Positions 1 to 8,155 of a stretch of 64,000 bases of DNA are shown piece by piece. Position 1 is the stretch's first letter, and every line of letters starts with the position of its first letter. The notes below the pieces were generated by a model. It worked only from the letters and a program-made list of their open reading frames with translations. It was not told the DNA's origin and ran no database searches. Source of the stretch: Acetobacter oeni (GTDB lineage Bacteria > Pseudomonadota > Alphaproteobacteria > Acetobacterales > Acetobacteraceae); NCBI RefSeq assembly GCF_011516825.1, contig NZ_WOTA01000020.1, positions 22,454 through 86,453 of the forward strand, read 5' to 3'. The translations under genes were made by a program, and so were the position numbers.

Positions 1-59
1 GCCGTGCCGTCTTCTCTCAGAGCCGCACCGAAGAGAATGACCGGCAGAGTCCGGTTCAC
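1..59 (-). CDS. 5' end of an unidentified gene, cut by the window edge
   Basis: Only about 19 codons are visible, beginning with a GTG that overlaps the TGA stop of the preceding minus-strand gene (GTGA overlap), which suggests translational coupling. The visible residues read roughly MNRTLPVILFGAALRED and are too few to assign a family. The overlap geometry is the main argument that this is a real start. Confidence 0.4.
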   Translation of the reverse strand, partial: MNRTLPVILFGAALREDGT

Positions 60-364
60 GACCGGCCCTGGGTGAATTGCAGCAGACCCGTATGCGCGAG
101 AGCCTGAACCGTCTTCCGCCAGACATCGCGGAACTGATCCGCCTCCACCCCTCTTGTTTCAAGGCGGGCGGCAATATCCGCAACGGTGTTAACGCCGTCG
201 ATCAGCGGAAAAATACCCCGGGCCTGTGGTGGCAACTGAACAGGCGAACCGCTTTCGAGCGGAAGCTGGTGGGTCGCGGTCATTGCCATGGCCAGTGCGA
301 TGCCGGTCGTGTCGCTGAGGCGGGGAACGGTGGCGGGATTCAGAGGATCGGGTGAGAGCTGCAT
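56..364 (-). CDS. Small hypothetical protein (102 aa), possible PqqD-like or winged-helix fold
   Basis: I do not recognise this gene with certainty. The C-terminal half (about residues 45-98, with a GIFPLIDGVNTVADIA stretch followed by an amphipathic helix and HTGLLQF) resembles PqqD-like domains and the small winged-helix domain at the end of some methyltransferases. These share a 'decision helix after a LIDG turn' pattern. There is no signal peptide or membrane segment. It is probably cotranscribed with the truncated gene that overlaps its stop codon. It lies 148 bp downstream of otnI on the same strand, but nothing links it to tetronate metabolism. The function is unknown. Confidence 0.5.
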   Translation of the reverse strand: MQLSPDPLNPATVPRLSDTTGIALAMAMTATHQLPLESGSPVQLPPQARGIFPLIDGVNTVADIAARLETRGVEADQFRDVWRKTVQALAHTGLLQFTQGRS

Positions 365-512
365 GAAACACAGTTAAACGAAGCAATGCCGGACCACGCA
401 AGCGGCGCGGAACGCAGACCGGGAAAACCGCAATGACAGCGCCTCTCCGGTCGGTCTCTGCTCCGGACAATCGCCAGACCATTTCCCCGGGGCACAGCAC
501 ACAAAGTGGTCC

Positions 513-1310
513 TCAGGGACGAACGGCTATCCGGCTTTCCCATGGTGCCATCCAGCCCAGCCCCTCCGAAGCCGTCGCACGGGGATGATATTCGCACCCG
601 ACCCACCCCTCATAACCGGATCGGTCCAGCAGATCATAAAGTGAGTCATACGCGATTTCCCCGCTATCCGGCTCATGCCGCTCCGGCACGCCGGCGATCT
701 GCACATGCCCTGTCAGAGGCAGCAGACGCTCCAGTCGCCTTGTCAGATCCCCCTGCATGATCTGGGCGTGATAGAAATCGAACTGAATCCTGACATTATC
801 CGCGCCGATATTCCGGCAGACAGCGGCGGTTTCCTCCTGCCTCGACACAAGATAACCCGGCATGTCGCGCGTATTGATTGCCTCCAGCACAATCGTCACA
901 CCCATGCTGCGTGCCTGCGCGGCGGCGGCGGCGATGTTGCGGGTATAGAGAGCGAGTCTCGCTTCTTTCTCCGCCTCATCCGGACAAAGGCCGGCCATAA
1001 CATGCAGCCGTCTGTTTCCGAGGCGCTCCGCATAAGTGAGTGCGAGATCGATACTCCGCCGGAACTCATCCTCTCTGCCCGGCAGGGATGCGATCCCCCG
1101 TTCTCCACCGGACCAGTCTCCGGGCGGCGCGTTGAACAGAGCCTGCCGCAAACCGTTGTCTTTCAGACGAAGTGCAATTTCGTCCGCCGGATAATCATAA
1201 GGAAAAAGGAATTCGACACCCCGAAAACCATCTTTCGCCGCAGCGGAAAAACGGTCAGGAAATTTCATTTCCGTATAAAGCATCGTCAGATTTGCAGCAA
1301 AAGCAGGCAT
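513..1310 (-). CDS. otnI: 2-oxo-tetronate isomerase (hydroxypyruvate isomerase family)
   Basis: The 265-aa protein has the TIM-barrel fold of hydroxypyruvate isomerases. Visible landmarks are the N-terminal ANLTMLYTE strand, the metal/substrate glutamate in VLEAINTRDMPGYL, the QFDFYHAQIMQGD strand and the C-terminal EGWVGCEYHP motif. In the characterised tetronate pathways OtnI interconverts 2-oxo- and 3-oxo-tetronate, so the product of the dehydrogenase can enter the kinase/decarboxylase route. The start at 1310 is preferred because it has GGAAG at good spacing and leaves 22 bp after the permease stop. An upstream in-frame Met (1340) would overlap the permease. It is the last gene of the ltnD-otnK-otnC-permease-otnI operon, which supports OtnI over a generic Hyi. 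Confidence 0.85.
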   Translation of the reverse strand: MPAFAANLTMLYTEMKFPDRFSAAAKDGFRGVEFLFPYDYPADEIALRLKDNGLRQALFNAPPGDWSGGERGIASLPGREDEFRRSIDLALTYAERLGNRRLHVMAGLCPDEAEKEARLALYTRNIAAAAAQARSMGVTIVLEAINTRDMPGYLVSRQEETAAVCRNIGADNVRIQFDFYHAQIMQGDLTRRLERLLPLTGHVQIAGVPERHEPDSGEIAYDSLYDLLDRSGYEGWVGCEYHPRATASEGLGWMAPWESRIAVRP

Positions 1311-1332
1311 GGTTTTGTCTTCCAGTCTGGTG

Positions 1333-2712
1333 TCAGGCACACAGGGGCCAGAGTATTGCGGTCATACAGAATCCGAGAAAACCGAGAATGCTTGTCAGAA
1401 CGGTCCATGTTCGCAGGCTTTCTCCGGTATCAATTCCGGTCAGTTTCGTAAAAATCCAGAATCCTGCATCATTGATATGCGATATGGAAAGACCACCTCC
1501 ACCCATTGGCAGGCAGAGCAGCGCCTTCTGGCTGGCGGTGATGGTCAGCGTCTGCAGAAGCGGCGACAGGATTCCGGCGGTGGTGACGAGAGCAACCGTG
1601 GTGGAACCCTGAATCGCGCGCAGCAAAGCACTGAGAACAAAGGCAAGAGCCAGAACCGGAAGTCCGCTTGCGTGCAGCAGACCGGACACGACGTGACCAA
1701 TACCGCTCTGGACAAGAATATTCCCGAAAACACCTCCGGCACCGGCTATCAGAATAACCATGGCCACCCCGGGAACGGCGGAGCCGACGACTTCCGAAAC
1801 CTGCACATGGCTCCAGCCCCTGGACAGACCGAGCAGCCAGCCCGCGAGCAGAGTATCGATCAGCAGGGCTGTCATCGGGGCGCCGCACAATGCGGCTGCG
1901 TTGTGAAGAACAGTTCCTGCCTCTGTCAGCGAAAGAACGAATGTGCCGGACATAATCAGGACGACCGGAAACAGGATGAGCGCAACAATAATGCCAAAGG
2001 GCGGCGGAGGGGCATGGACAGTTCCTTCACCCGCCAGTACGCCGCCTTCAGCTTCCGACATCTCTTCGACCGTTCGCCGGATATCCTCACTGCATGAGAA
2101 CTCCCGCCGTGTCATGCGCGAAGCAATCACATAACCCGTGAAGCCAAGGATAAGGGTAATCGGCAATCCGAACGCAAGAATACGTCCCAGGTCGGCACCG
2201 ATCTGGGCGGCTGCCGCCGCCGGCCCGGGATGCGGCGGCAAAAAGGAGTGTACAGTCAGCATTGTCACGCACATTGGCAGCGCAAAGACCATGATCTGAC
2301 GGTGTGTCAGCCTGCTCACACCATAAATAATCGGCATGACCATGATGACACCGACTTCGAAAAACACGGGAATACCAATCAGGAATCCTGCGAGGGTCAG
2401 CGCCAGAGGAATACGGCGGCTGCCGAACCGCCCTATCAGGGTTCTGGCCAGCACCTCCGCGCCACCGGAAATTTCGACGATTTTTCCGATCATGGCGCCA
2501 AGCGTGATGATGATCGCGATATGACCAAGTGTTTTCCCCATTCCGGCCTCAATGGCCGGCGCGATTCTGTCCAGCGGCATACCGGACAGAATCGCCACGA
2601 ACATGCTGACGAGCAGCAACGCGAGGACGGGTTGCAGACGAAACCGCAGAATAAGAACAATCATCAGAATGATGCCGGCAATTGCGCTGGCAAGCAGAAG
2701 AACGGGTGTCAT
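1333..2712 (-). CDS. GntP-family sugar-acid permease, probable tetronate importer
   Basis: The 459-aa protein is built almost entirely of hydrophobic helices and has the length and pattern of the GntP family of gluconate/proton symporters. Typical stretches are FFEVGVIMVMPIIYGVSRLTH, LPPHPGPAAAAAQIGADLG and GSTTVALVTTAGILSP. It would sit in the inner membrane and import a sugar acid with protons. Its place between otnC and otnI makes L-threonate or a related four-carbon acid the likely substrate; this is inference from context, since gluconate transporters look the same at this level. It is separated from otnC by 45 bp. Confidence 0.85.
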   Translation of the reverse strand: MTPVLLLASAIAGIILMIVLILRFRLQPVLALLLVSMFVAILSGMPLDRIAPAIEAGMGKTLGHIAIIITLGAMIGKIVEISGGAEVLARTLIGRFGSRRIPLALTLAGFLIGIPVFFEVGVIMVMPIIYGVSRLTHRQIMVFALPMCVTMLTVHSFLPPHPGPAAAAAQIGADLGRILAFGLPITLILGFTGYVIASRMTRREFSCSEDIRRTVEEMSEAEGGVLAGEGTVHAPPPPFGIIVALILFPVVLIMSGTFVLSLTEAGTVLHNAAALCGAPMTALLIDTLLAGWLLGLSRGWSHVQVSEVVGSAVPGVAMVILIAGAGGVFGNILVQSGIGHVVSGLLHASGLPVLALAFVLSALLRAIQGSTTVALVTTAGILSPLLQTLTITASQKALLCLPMGGGGLSISHINDAGFWIFTKLTGIDTGESLRTWTVLTSILGFLGFCMTAILWPLCA

Positions 2713-2757
2713 CTCAAGACCTTATTGTTTTTCTGTTCAGGTCCCGGGAAACCGGAG

Positions 2758-3396
2758 TTATTCCCAGACGGCGCCGAATGTAATACGCAGATCGTCCAGA
2801 GCATCCGGAGTCAGCGGCGCCGGACGGGGCGTTGTCATCAGCCAGAGCCTCGCCGTCTCTTCCAGCTCTTCCAGGCAGGCCGATGCGCGTTCCGGTGTTT
2901 CTCCCCAGATGACCGGACCAAGCCTCTCCAGCATGACACCCCTGACGCTACCTGCCAGTTTCGCAACCTTTGCCGCGACCTGCGGAGAACCCGGCCTGTC
3001 ATAAGGAATAAGCGGTATCCGGCCGACCTTCATTACCTGATACGGCGTAACGGGCGGCAGAATGCAGTCGGGCTTCCACACGCCGGCCAGCGTCAGGGCA
3101 ACAAGGTGGGTGGAATGGGTATGGATGATGACCCGGCTGTCCGGCCGGGCGTCAAAGATCAGTCTGTGCAGTTCCAGCGTCTTGGAAGGTTTGTCCCCCG
3201 ATATCCACTCTCCGTTCCGGGACACTTTCGCAAGACATTCCGGATCAAGGCGGCCCAGACACGCATCGGTCGGCGTGATGAGCCAGCCGTCATCGAGACG
3301 AATGCTGATATTTCCGGCTGTTCCGGCCGTATAGCCCCTGAGAAAAAGATCACGGCCGATCCGGCAGATTTCTTCACGAAGCGACTGTTCCGTCAT
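2758..3396 (-). CDS. otnC: 3-oxo-tetronate 4-phosphate decarboxylase (class II aldolase family)
   Basis: The 212-aa protein is a class II aldolase/adducin-family enzyme. It has the N-terminal GRDLFLRGYTAGTAGNISIRL segment, the HTHSTHLVALTLAG metal-binding histidines, and the downstream VMLERLGPVIWGETPERA region where the third histidine of many relatives is not obvious. In tetronate catabolism OtnC decarboxylates 3-oxo-tetronate 4-phosphate to dihydroxyacetone phosphate. Its start overlaps the stop of otnK by 4 bp, indicating translational coupling. Fuculose-phosphate aldolase relatives are excluded mainly by the kinase/dehydrogenase neighbours. Confidence 0.88.
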   Translation of the reverse strand: MTEQSLREEICRIGRDLFLRGYTAGTAGNISIRLDDGWLITPTDACLGRLDPECLAKVSRNGEWISGDKPSKTLELHRLIFDARPDSRVIIHTHSTHLVALTLAGVWKPDCILPPVTPYQVMKVGRIPLIPYDRPGSPQVAAKVAKLAGSVRGVMLERLGPVIWGETPERASACLEELEETARLWLMTTPRPAPLTPDALDDLRITFGAVWE

Positions 3397-4679
3397 GCCG
3401 CGTGCCCCTGTTCCAGCGCTTCCAGTGCCTGACTGAAGAACGCCACGTCACCGAAGTTTCCCGATTTCAGAACAAGCCCGAACGGATCATCACCGACGGA
3501 AACCGTCAGCGGCACACCGGGCGCGATACACGGACCGATCCTGAGTTTTCGGACATCCAGCGCCTGAACCACCGCGCCGGACGTTTCACCCCCCGCCACC
3601 ACGAAATTCCTGAAGCCGTTCTGCCTCAGCCTTACCGCGATCGCGGCCATGGCTGCTTCGACCAGTTCCCCGGCCCGCCCGGCGCCCAGGCTCTCCTGAA
3701 CAGAAGCGAGTTCAGACGTGTCAGGCGTGGAGAAGATCAGCACAGGGGTCTCGGCCTGAAGAGCGAAACCGACGGCTTCGCTGATATTGTCACGACCTTC
3801 CGCAAGCTGCATGGGATCAATCCGGAAAGCAGGTCCCCCGGCCTGCTTCCATGCGACGACCTGCTCATTTGTTCTGAGCGACGCGCTGCCGGAGAGCACC
3901 ACACGACGCCCCGCAACACGAGGCATCCTGTCTGCATCAGTTGTTTTCAGAAGACCTTCCTGGCGGAAATTTTCGGGAAGACCCATGGCAATGCCCGAGC
4001 CGCCTGTGATGAGCCTGTGATCCGCGCAAGCCTGACCGAGCGCCAGAAGATCCCGGTCGTCGATTGCGTCGGCAATCGCACATGTCACTCCCTCTCGCCG
4101 CAGAGCCTGTATTGCATGCCGGATGGCAGAGCTTCCCTGTGCAATCACCTCATGGGCAATCAGTCCGGACATTCTTCTGATCTGTTCCTGAAGAACGCGC
4201 ACGAGATCTGAATCCCGCATGGGGGTGAGAGGATGATTCCTCATCCCGCTTTCGCTCAGCAGGCGATTTCCGACAAAGAGATGTCCCTGATAAACCATGC
4301 GTCCGTTTGCCGGAAAAGCCGGGCACGCAATGAAAAACTCTGTTTCCAGGGCTCTGCCCAGAGCTTCCGCGACCGGGCCGATATTGCCGGCAGGCGTGGA
4401 ATCGAACGTAGAGCAATATTTAAACAGGTATTGCCGGCAGGAGAATGTCTGAAGCCATTGCAGAGCTTCCAGAGACTGGCTCACAGCTTTCTCTGCCGGA
4501 ACGGTCCGTGTCTTCAGCGCAATGACGACCGCATCGACATCATCGCAGTCGCCAGATGCCGGAATACCGATTGTCTGGATGGTCCGCATGCCATTGCTGA
4601 CGAGCATGCTGGCCAGATCCGTCGCGCCGGTAAAATCATCGGCAATACAGCCCAGCAGAATGGTTCCGGTTCCGGTCAT
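3393..4679 (-). CDS. otnK: 3-oxo-tetronate kinase (DUF1537/four-carbon acid sugar kinase)
   Basis: The 428-aa protein has the two-domain four-carbon acid sugar kinase fold. The N-terminal domain carries LGCIADDFTGATDLASML, with the conserved ADDxTGA substrate motif. The C-terminal domain has VVAGGETSGAVVQALDV and the GVPL...LVLKSGNFGD nucleotide-binding region. It phosphorylates 3-oxo-tetronate on O4 with ATP. It overlaps otnC at its end and ltnD at its start, each by 4 bp, so three enzymes are tightly coupled. Family members also act on erythronate or 3-oxo-isoapionate; the ltnD partner points to threonate. Confidence 0.9.
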   Translation of the reverse strand: MTGTGTILLGCIADDFTGATDLASMLVSNGMRTIQTIGIPASGDCDDVDAVVIALKTRTVPAEKAVSQSLEALQWLQTFSCRQYLFKYCSTFDSTPAGNIGPVAEALGRALETEFFIACPAFPANGRMVYQGHLFVGNRLLSESGMRNHPLTPMRDSDLVRVLQEQIRRMSGLIAHEVIAQGSSAIRHAIQALRREGVTCAIADAIDDRDLLALGQACADHRLITGGSGIAMGLPENFRQEGLLKTTDADRMPRVAGRRVVLSGSASLRTNEQVVAWKQAGGPAFRIDPMQLAEGRDNISEAVGFALQAETPVLIFSTPDTSELASVQESLGAGRAGELVEAAMAAIAVRLRQNGFRNFVVAGGETSGAVVQALDVRKLRIGPCIAPGVPLTVSVGDDPFGLVLKSGNFGDVAFFSQALEALEQGHAA

Positions 4680-5584
4680 CGGCCCGTCTGCCCGGCATGG
4701 GGCAAGTCGATGCCGGGAAACATCTTGATGACGGCGGAATCATCCTCCCGACCAAACCCCGCTGCCGAGGCCGCCAGAAACTGCTGGTGTGCCGCCGCGG
4801 CGAGAGGCAGCGGAAACTTTGTCCGCCCGCCCGTATCGAGTACCAGCCCGAGATCCTTCACGAAAATATCCACAGCGGAGAGTGGCGTATAATCCCCGCT
4901 GAGAATATGTGGCACCCGGTTCTCAAACATCCATGAATTTCCGGCACTGTTCGTGATAATTTCGTATGCGGTTCTCGGATCGCCCCCCTCCCTGATAGCA
5001 AGAGCCATGGCTTCTGCCGCCGCCGCAATATGCACACCCGCCAGAAGCTGGTTGACGATCTTGATCTTGCTGCCTGTTCCCGCGCGATCGCCTACCCGGT
5101 AGACAGTGCCAGCTATTGCCGGCAGAATATCCGCTGCCAGCGCCTGCGCCTCCGGCGCACCCGAAGTCATCAGCGTCATTTCACCGGACGCCGCTTTTGC
5201 CGCGCCGCCTGACATCGGTGCATCCAGAAAAAAGAGTCCCGCGTTGTGCAGCCGGGCATCAACAGACTCTGCAAATTCTGGAGATACGGTCGCACACCCG
5301 ATGACGAGTGATCCAGGTTTCAGAGTGGACACCGCACCCTTTTCACCGAACAGAACCTGCTCCGTCTGGGCTGCATTCACAACCTGCACGAGGATGACAT
5401 CGCATTCCGCGCCCAGCGCAGCCGGGTCCGCTGCCGGCACGCCACCGGCTTCCGCGAACCTGTCCAGAGCTTCCCGGCGTGTATCAGCCGCGTGCACAGT
5501 AAAGCCTCGCCGCAGCAGGGACAGTGCAACTCCGGCTCCCATCGCGCCCAGTCCGATAACACCAATCTTTTTATTATTGCTCAT
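4676..5584 (-). CDS. ltnD: L-threonate dehydrogenase (3-hydroxyisobutyrate dehydrogenase family)
   Basis: The 302-aa protein starts with a Rossmann motif, GVIGLGAMGAGVAL. It carries the substrate loop DAPMSGGAAKAASGEMTLM and the catalytic lysine region GSKIKIVNQLL, all diagnostic of beta-hydroxyacid dehydrogenases. In otn clusters this family oxidises L-threonate to 2-oxo-tetronate with NAD+. The start at 5584 (MSNNKKIGVIGLG) puts the nucleotide-binding strand at the N-terminus as usual; an in-frame Met at 5644 would add an atypical tail. It is the first gene of the operon, transcribed away from the LysR regulator. D-erythronate clusters use an unrelated dehydrogenase, which favours L-threonate. 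Confidence 0.85.
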   Translation of the reverse strand: MSNNKKIGVIGLGAMGAGVALSLLRRGFTVHAADTRREALDRFAEAGGVPAADPAALGAECDVILVQVVNAAQTEQVLFGEKGAVSTLKPGSLVIGCATVSPEFAESVDARLHNAGLFFLDAPMSGGAAKAASGEMTLMTSGAPEAQALAADILPAIAGTVYRVGDRAGTGSKIKIVNQLLAGVHIAAAAEAMALAIREGGDPRTAYEIITNSAGNSWMFENRVPHILSGDYTPLSAVDIFVKDLGLVLDTGGRTKFPLPLAAAAHQQFLAASAAGFGREDDSAVIKMFPGIDLPHAGQTGR

Positions 5585-5763
5585 CCGGAAATCCCCCGAA
5601 GAAACCGGCCCCGGCGCAAACCGGACCGGTATTTTTCTGACCACAGGCAGCTCCGGGCATCCTGCCGGTCATCCTGTGAGGGGAAGACATATATTCGCGC
5701 TTCCGCGACGGCGTCCAATATACGAATGATGAAGTGATATATAGATTCTGGTATATAAAAAGG
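5585..5763. promoter_or_regulatory. Divergent regulatory region between ltnD operon and lysR
   Basis: This stretch separates the minus-strand otn operon from the plus-strand LysR gene. Its right half is distinctly AT-rich, with TATATA-containing tracts around 5725-5760, where both promoters and the regulator's binding site are expected. I could not pick out a convincing T-N11-A LysR box or a -35/-10 pair by eye. Confidence 0.5.
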
Positions 5764-6774
5764 ATGAATCCCGGCCCGGCCCTCTCACCTTCATGGTATA
5801 TCGGCGCACGCCTCAAGCTGAGACATCTCCGGCTTCTGGATACCCTCTCGCGCACCTCGACCCTCCTCGACGCGGCAACCGGTCTGGGAATTTCCCAGCC
5901 TGCCGCGTCGAAACTTCTCAGCGATCTTGAAGATATGATCGGCTTTCCGCTTTTCCTTCAGGACGGAAGACGGATGCGGTTCAGCGTCTTCGGGGAAGTT
6001 CTGGCGAGACGGGCAGCAGTGATCCTCAATGAGCTCGACAGAGCGCGGGAAGAGATCAATATTCTTCTGAGCGGCAGCACCGGCCGCGTCTCCATTGGCA
6101 CGATCGACGGTCCCGCCGTGGACCTTCTGACCAGCATTATCTTTCGCCTGCAAAAGAATTTTCCCGGTATCGATCTGGAAATCCGCACCGGCTCCAGCAT
6201 CGGCCTTTTCGGGGATCTGCTCCGGGGAGAAGTGGACATCATGATCGGGCGCCCTCCCGAGGACGCCAGCCCGCAGGACTTCACAATCCGCAACGCGGGC
6301 CGGGAACCGATGGTGCTTGCGGCGCGCCCGAAGCATCCTCTCGCAGGACGAAAAAAACGGGATATTCGAGATATCGCGAACTACCCGCTTATTCTTCAGA
6401 GACGAGGCGGACGCTCACGTCTCAGACTTGAAACTCTTTTTCAGGAGGCCGGCATTCCCCTGCCTTCCTCCGTTATCGGCAGCGACTCTCTGGTTGTGAC
6501 CCTGGCCTGCATCGCGGACTCGGACGCTCTGACAATTCTTTCCGAGCCCGTTGCCCTCCAGCAGGAACGGTATCATCAGATCACGGGCATCCCGACCGCG
6601 TTTGATCTGTCCATCAGTTCCTACGGTATTCTGACATCGGTGGTCCGTCCTCCGACTCCGGCAGCCCGGATGGTCATGACCCTTCTGCTGGAAGCAGCCG
6701 ACGGCGACGAGTCCCCGATGTCGGAAGAAAACCCGACCGCGCCCCAGGCTCAGGACTCCTTCCTTGAGGAATAG
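5764..6774 (+). CDS. LysR-family regulator of the tetronate operon, C-terminus altered by an IS
   Basis: The protein has a LysR winged helix-turn-helix (LKLRHLRLLDTLSRTSTLLDAATGLGISQPAASKLLSDLE), followed by a long linker helix and the two-lobed effector domain starting near GRVSIGTIDGPAVDLL. The leading KLRHL pattern resembles regulators of sugar-acid genes. Divergence from the otn operon suggests it senses a pathway intermediate. The start is uncertain: ATG 5764 is used here, while GTG 5734 is also open. The last eight codons (AQDSFLEE, from about 6748) lie inside the terminal inverted repeat of the adjacent IS5-family element, so the native tail has been replaced. The effector domain itself looks complete. 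Confidence 0.85.
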   Translation: MNPGPALSPSWYIGARLKLRHLRLLDTLSRTSTLLDAATGLGISQPAASKLLSDLEDMIGFPLFLQDGRRMRFSVFGEVLARRAAVILNELDRAREEINILLSGSTGRVSIGTIDGPAVDLLTSIIFRLQKNFPGIDLEIRTGSSIGLFGDLLRGEVDIMIGRPPEDASPQDFTIRNAGREPMVLAARPKHPLAGRKKRDIRDIANYPLILQRRGGRSRLRLETLFQEAGIPLPSSVIGSDSLVVTLACIADSDALTILSEPVALQQERYHQITGIPTAFDLSISSYGILTSVVRPPTPAARMVMTLLLEAADGDESPMSEENPTAPQAQDSFLEE

Positions 6775-7555
6775 AAGATGAAGGTTGCTGCGATATGGAT
6801 TACGGACATGAAGGTATGAGCGCAGCGATCGTATCGGGTAGCCACACGTCGCCAGTCTTTCAGTTTTGCGAACATGTTTTTGATCTGGTGGCGCTTTTTA
6901 TACAGATGCCAGTTGTGAGGCAGTTTTGATTTCATGTTCTTTTTCGGCGGAATACCGGTTACTGTCGCAGCCCCGGTCGCCGATGACTTCTGCTGTCTCG
7001 GCAGGAAGATCTGCCAGCAGAACATCCGCACCTTTGAAATCACTGACCTGCCGTCAGATAAAGCCGGACCGGACGATCTTCACCGTCACACACAGCGTGC
7101 AGCTTTGAGTTCAGACCGCCCTTTGTGCGTCCGATGTGGCGGGGAAAAGCCCCCTTTTAAGCAGGGGAGGCCGCTGTCCTGTGGGCCTTGAGGTGTGTCA
7201 CATCAATCATCAGGCGCATCGACTGTCCGGCCTGTGCCGTCAGCGCCATGAAAATCCGGTCGAAAACACCCAGGCGGCTCCGGCGGATGAAGCGATTGTA
7301 TAAGGTCTTGTGCGGACCATACGCTTTCGGTGCGTCTTTCCACTGAAAACCGTTGCGGATCACGTAAACGATCCCGCTCAGAACACGGCAGTCATCCACG
7401 CGAGGCACGCCATGTGCCAAAGGGAAATACGGTTCAATTCGTGCCATCTGGCTTTCAGACAGCAAAAACAACTCACTCACGGGCTCACCCTCCATCGGTG
7501 AACCGGTGAACCGCAGCGTAATGCTCAGTTCAATGAATTAACAGGTCCTGAGCCT
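6746..7555 (-). mobile_element. Defective IS5-family (IS427-group) insertion sequence
   Basis: The ends carry matching inverted repeats: AGGCTCAGGAC at 6746-6756 and its complement at 7545-7555, followed by weaker similarity. Between them, on the minus strand, lies a two-frame transposase of the IS427 type. No unambiguous target duplication is visible at the edges. The left end is inserted in the 3' end of the LysR gene. Confidence 0.75.
6750..7495 (-). pseudogene. IS427-type IS5 transposase, frameshifted and internally deleted
   Basis: The first frame (7157-7495) is intact and reads SELFLLSESQMARIEPYFPLAHGVPRVDD...NGFQWKDAPKAYGPHKTLYNRF, ending at a TAA just before a run of A and G (AAAAGGGGGC). 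That run is where this group normally shifts frame to join orfB. The orfB part continues with GRTKGGLNSKLHAVCDGE, then breaks: about four bases are missing after TAGQ, and the segment between DSNRY and IPPKKN is deleted. The C-terminus (RHQIKNMFAKLKDWRRVATRYDRCAHTFMS) is well preserved. The element cannot make a full DDE transposase. Confidence 0.8.
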
Positions 7556-7739
7556 AACACTGACTACCAGACGACCGAAGATGCGGCGAAATTGGCGCTC
7601 CGAGGTGCTGATCGTTTTCCGTACGTCAAAGTGGCGGCTACTGGTGATAGAGGTGGTCCCACTCGTTCGGACAGTTTCGAGGACTCGATAAGCAGCTATA
7701 CCCGGTTGATACCATGCGGCCATTCTGACGGCATTGCTG

Positions 7740-7781
7740 CTGATCTTCTGGTCCGGGGTTAACCCCGGACCAGAAGATCAG
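7740..7781. repeat. Perfect 42-bp palindrome
   Basis: Two 21-bp arms meet with no spacer at 7760/7761. The right arm begins AACCCCGGACCAGAAGATC and the left arm is its exact complement. The right arm runs into the IS481-like transposase remnant; the left arm continues into sequence with no similar partner. There is no T-tract after it on either strand, so an ordinary terminator is unlikely. Confidence 0.9.
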
Positions 7782-8075
7782 GAACCACCTCTTTGAAAAA
7801 GCCTGCCGCAACATGAGTGTCGATCGCCGCAAAACCAAAGCTTGCTGGCCGTAAACCAACGGTATGGTCGAGCGGTTTAACGGACGTGTCGCGACCGAAG
7901 TGCTCCCAACATGCATCTCCGTTCACGCAGCCTCGAAATCCTGTTCATGAGGTTCTGCTTTACCTGTAACCACCGAAAGCAGCGCGTTCTGGCAAGATTG
8001 TCACCAACAGAACACCTCACCTCATGGCTCCGCAGCCGTCCCAACTTGCGACTACATCAAACCAGAGCGGAGTGA
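7762..8075 (+). pseudogene. 3' remnant of an IS481-family transposase
   Basis: Translation in shifting frames gives LFEKACRNMSVDRRKTKACWP-stop-TNGMVERFNGRVATEVLPT, and then, one frame over, HLRSRSLEILFMRFCFTCNHRKQRVLARLSPTEHLTSWLRSRPNLR. This matches the last third of IS481-type integrase-core transposases, in which the TNGMVERFNGRV motif surrounds the catalytic glutamate. A stop codon and a frameshift show that it is dead. The 5' two thirds are missing and replaced by unrelated sequence and the palindrome. Confidence 0.7.
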
Positions 8076-8155
8076 CATTGTGGAACAGATCGATAATGCC
8101 CTCGACTACGCAAATGACGCCTCGCGACATGCCAAATAATCGATAACATATTTTA

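Noticed and set aside
675..1451. Long plus-strand open frame opposite otnI
   Set aside because: It is antisense to a clearly recognised isomerase and has no family pattern; it is a GC-rich shadow frame.
2230..3432. 400-codon plus-strand open frame opposite gntP and otnC
   Set aside because: It spans two real genes and their gap in antisense, and its composition (rich in Arg, His, Gln) is typical of a shadow frame.
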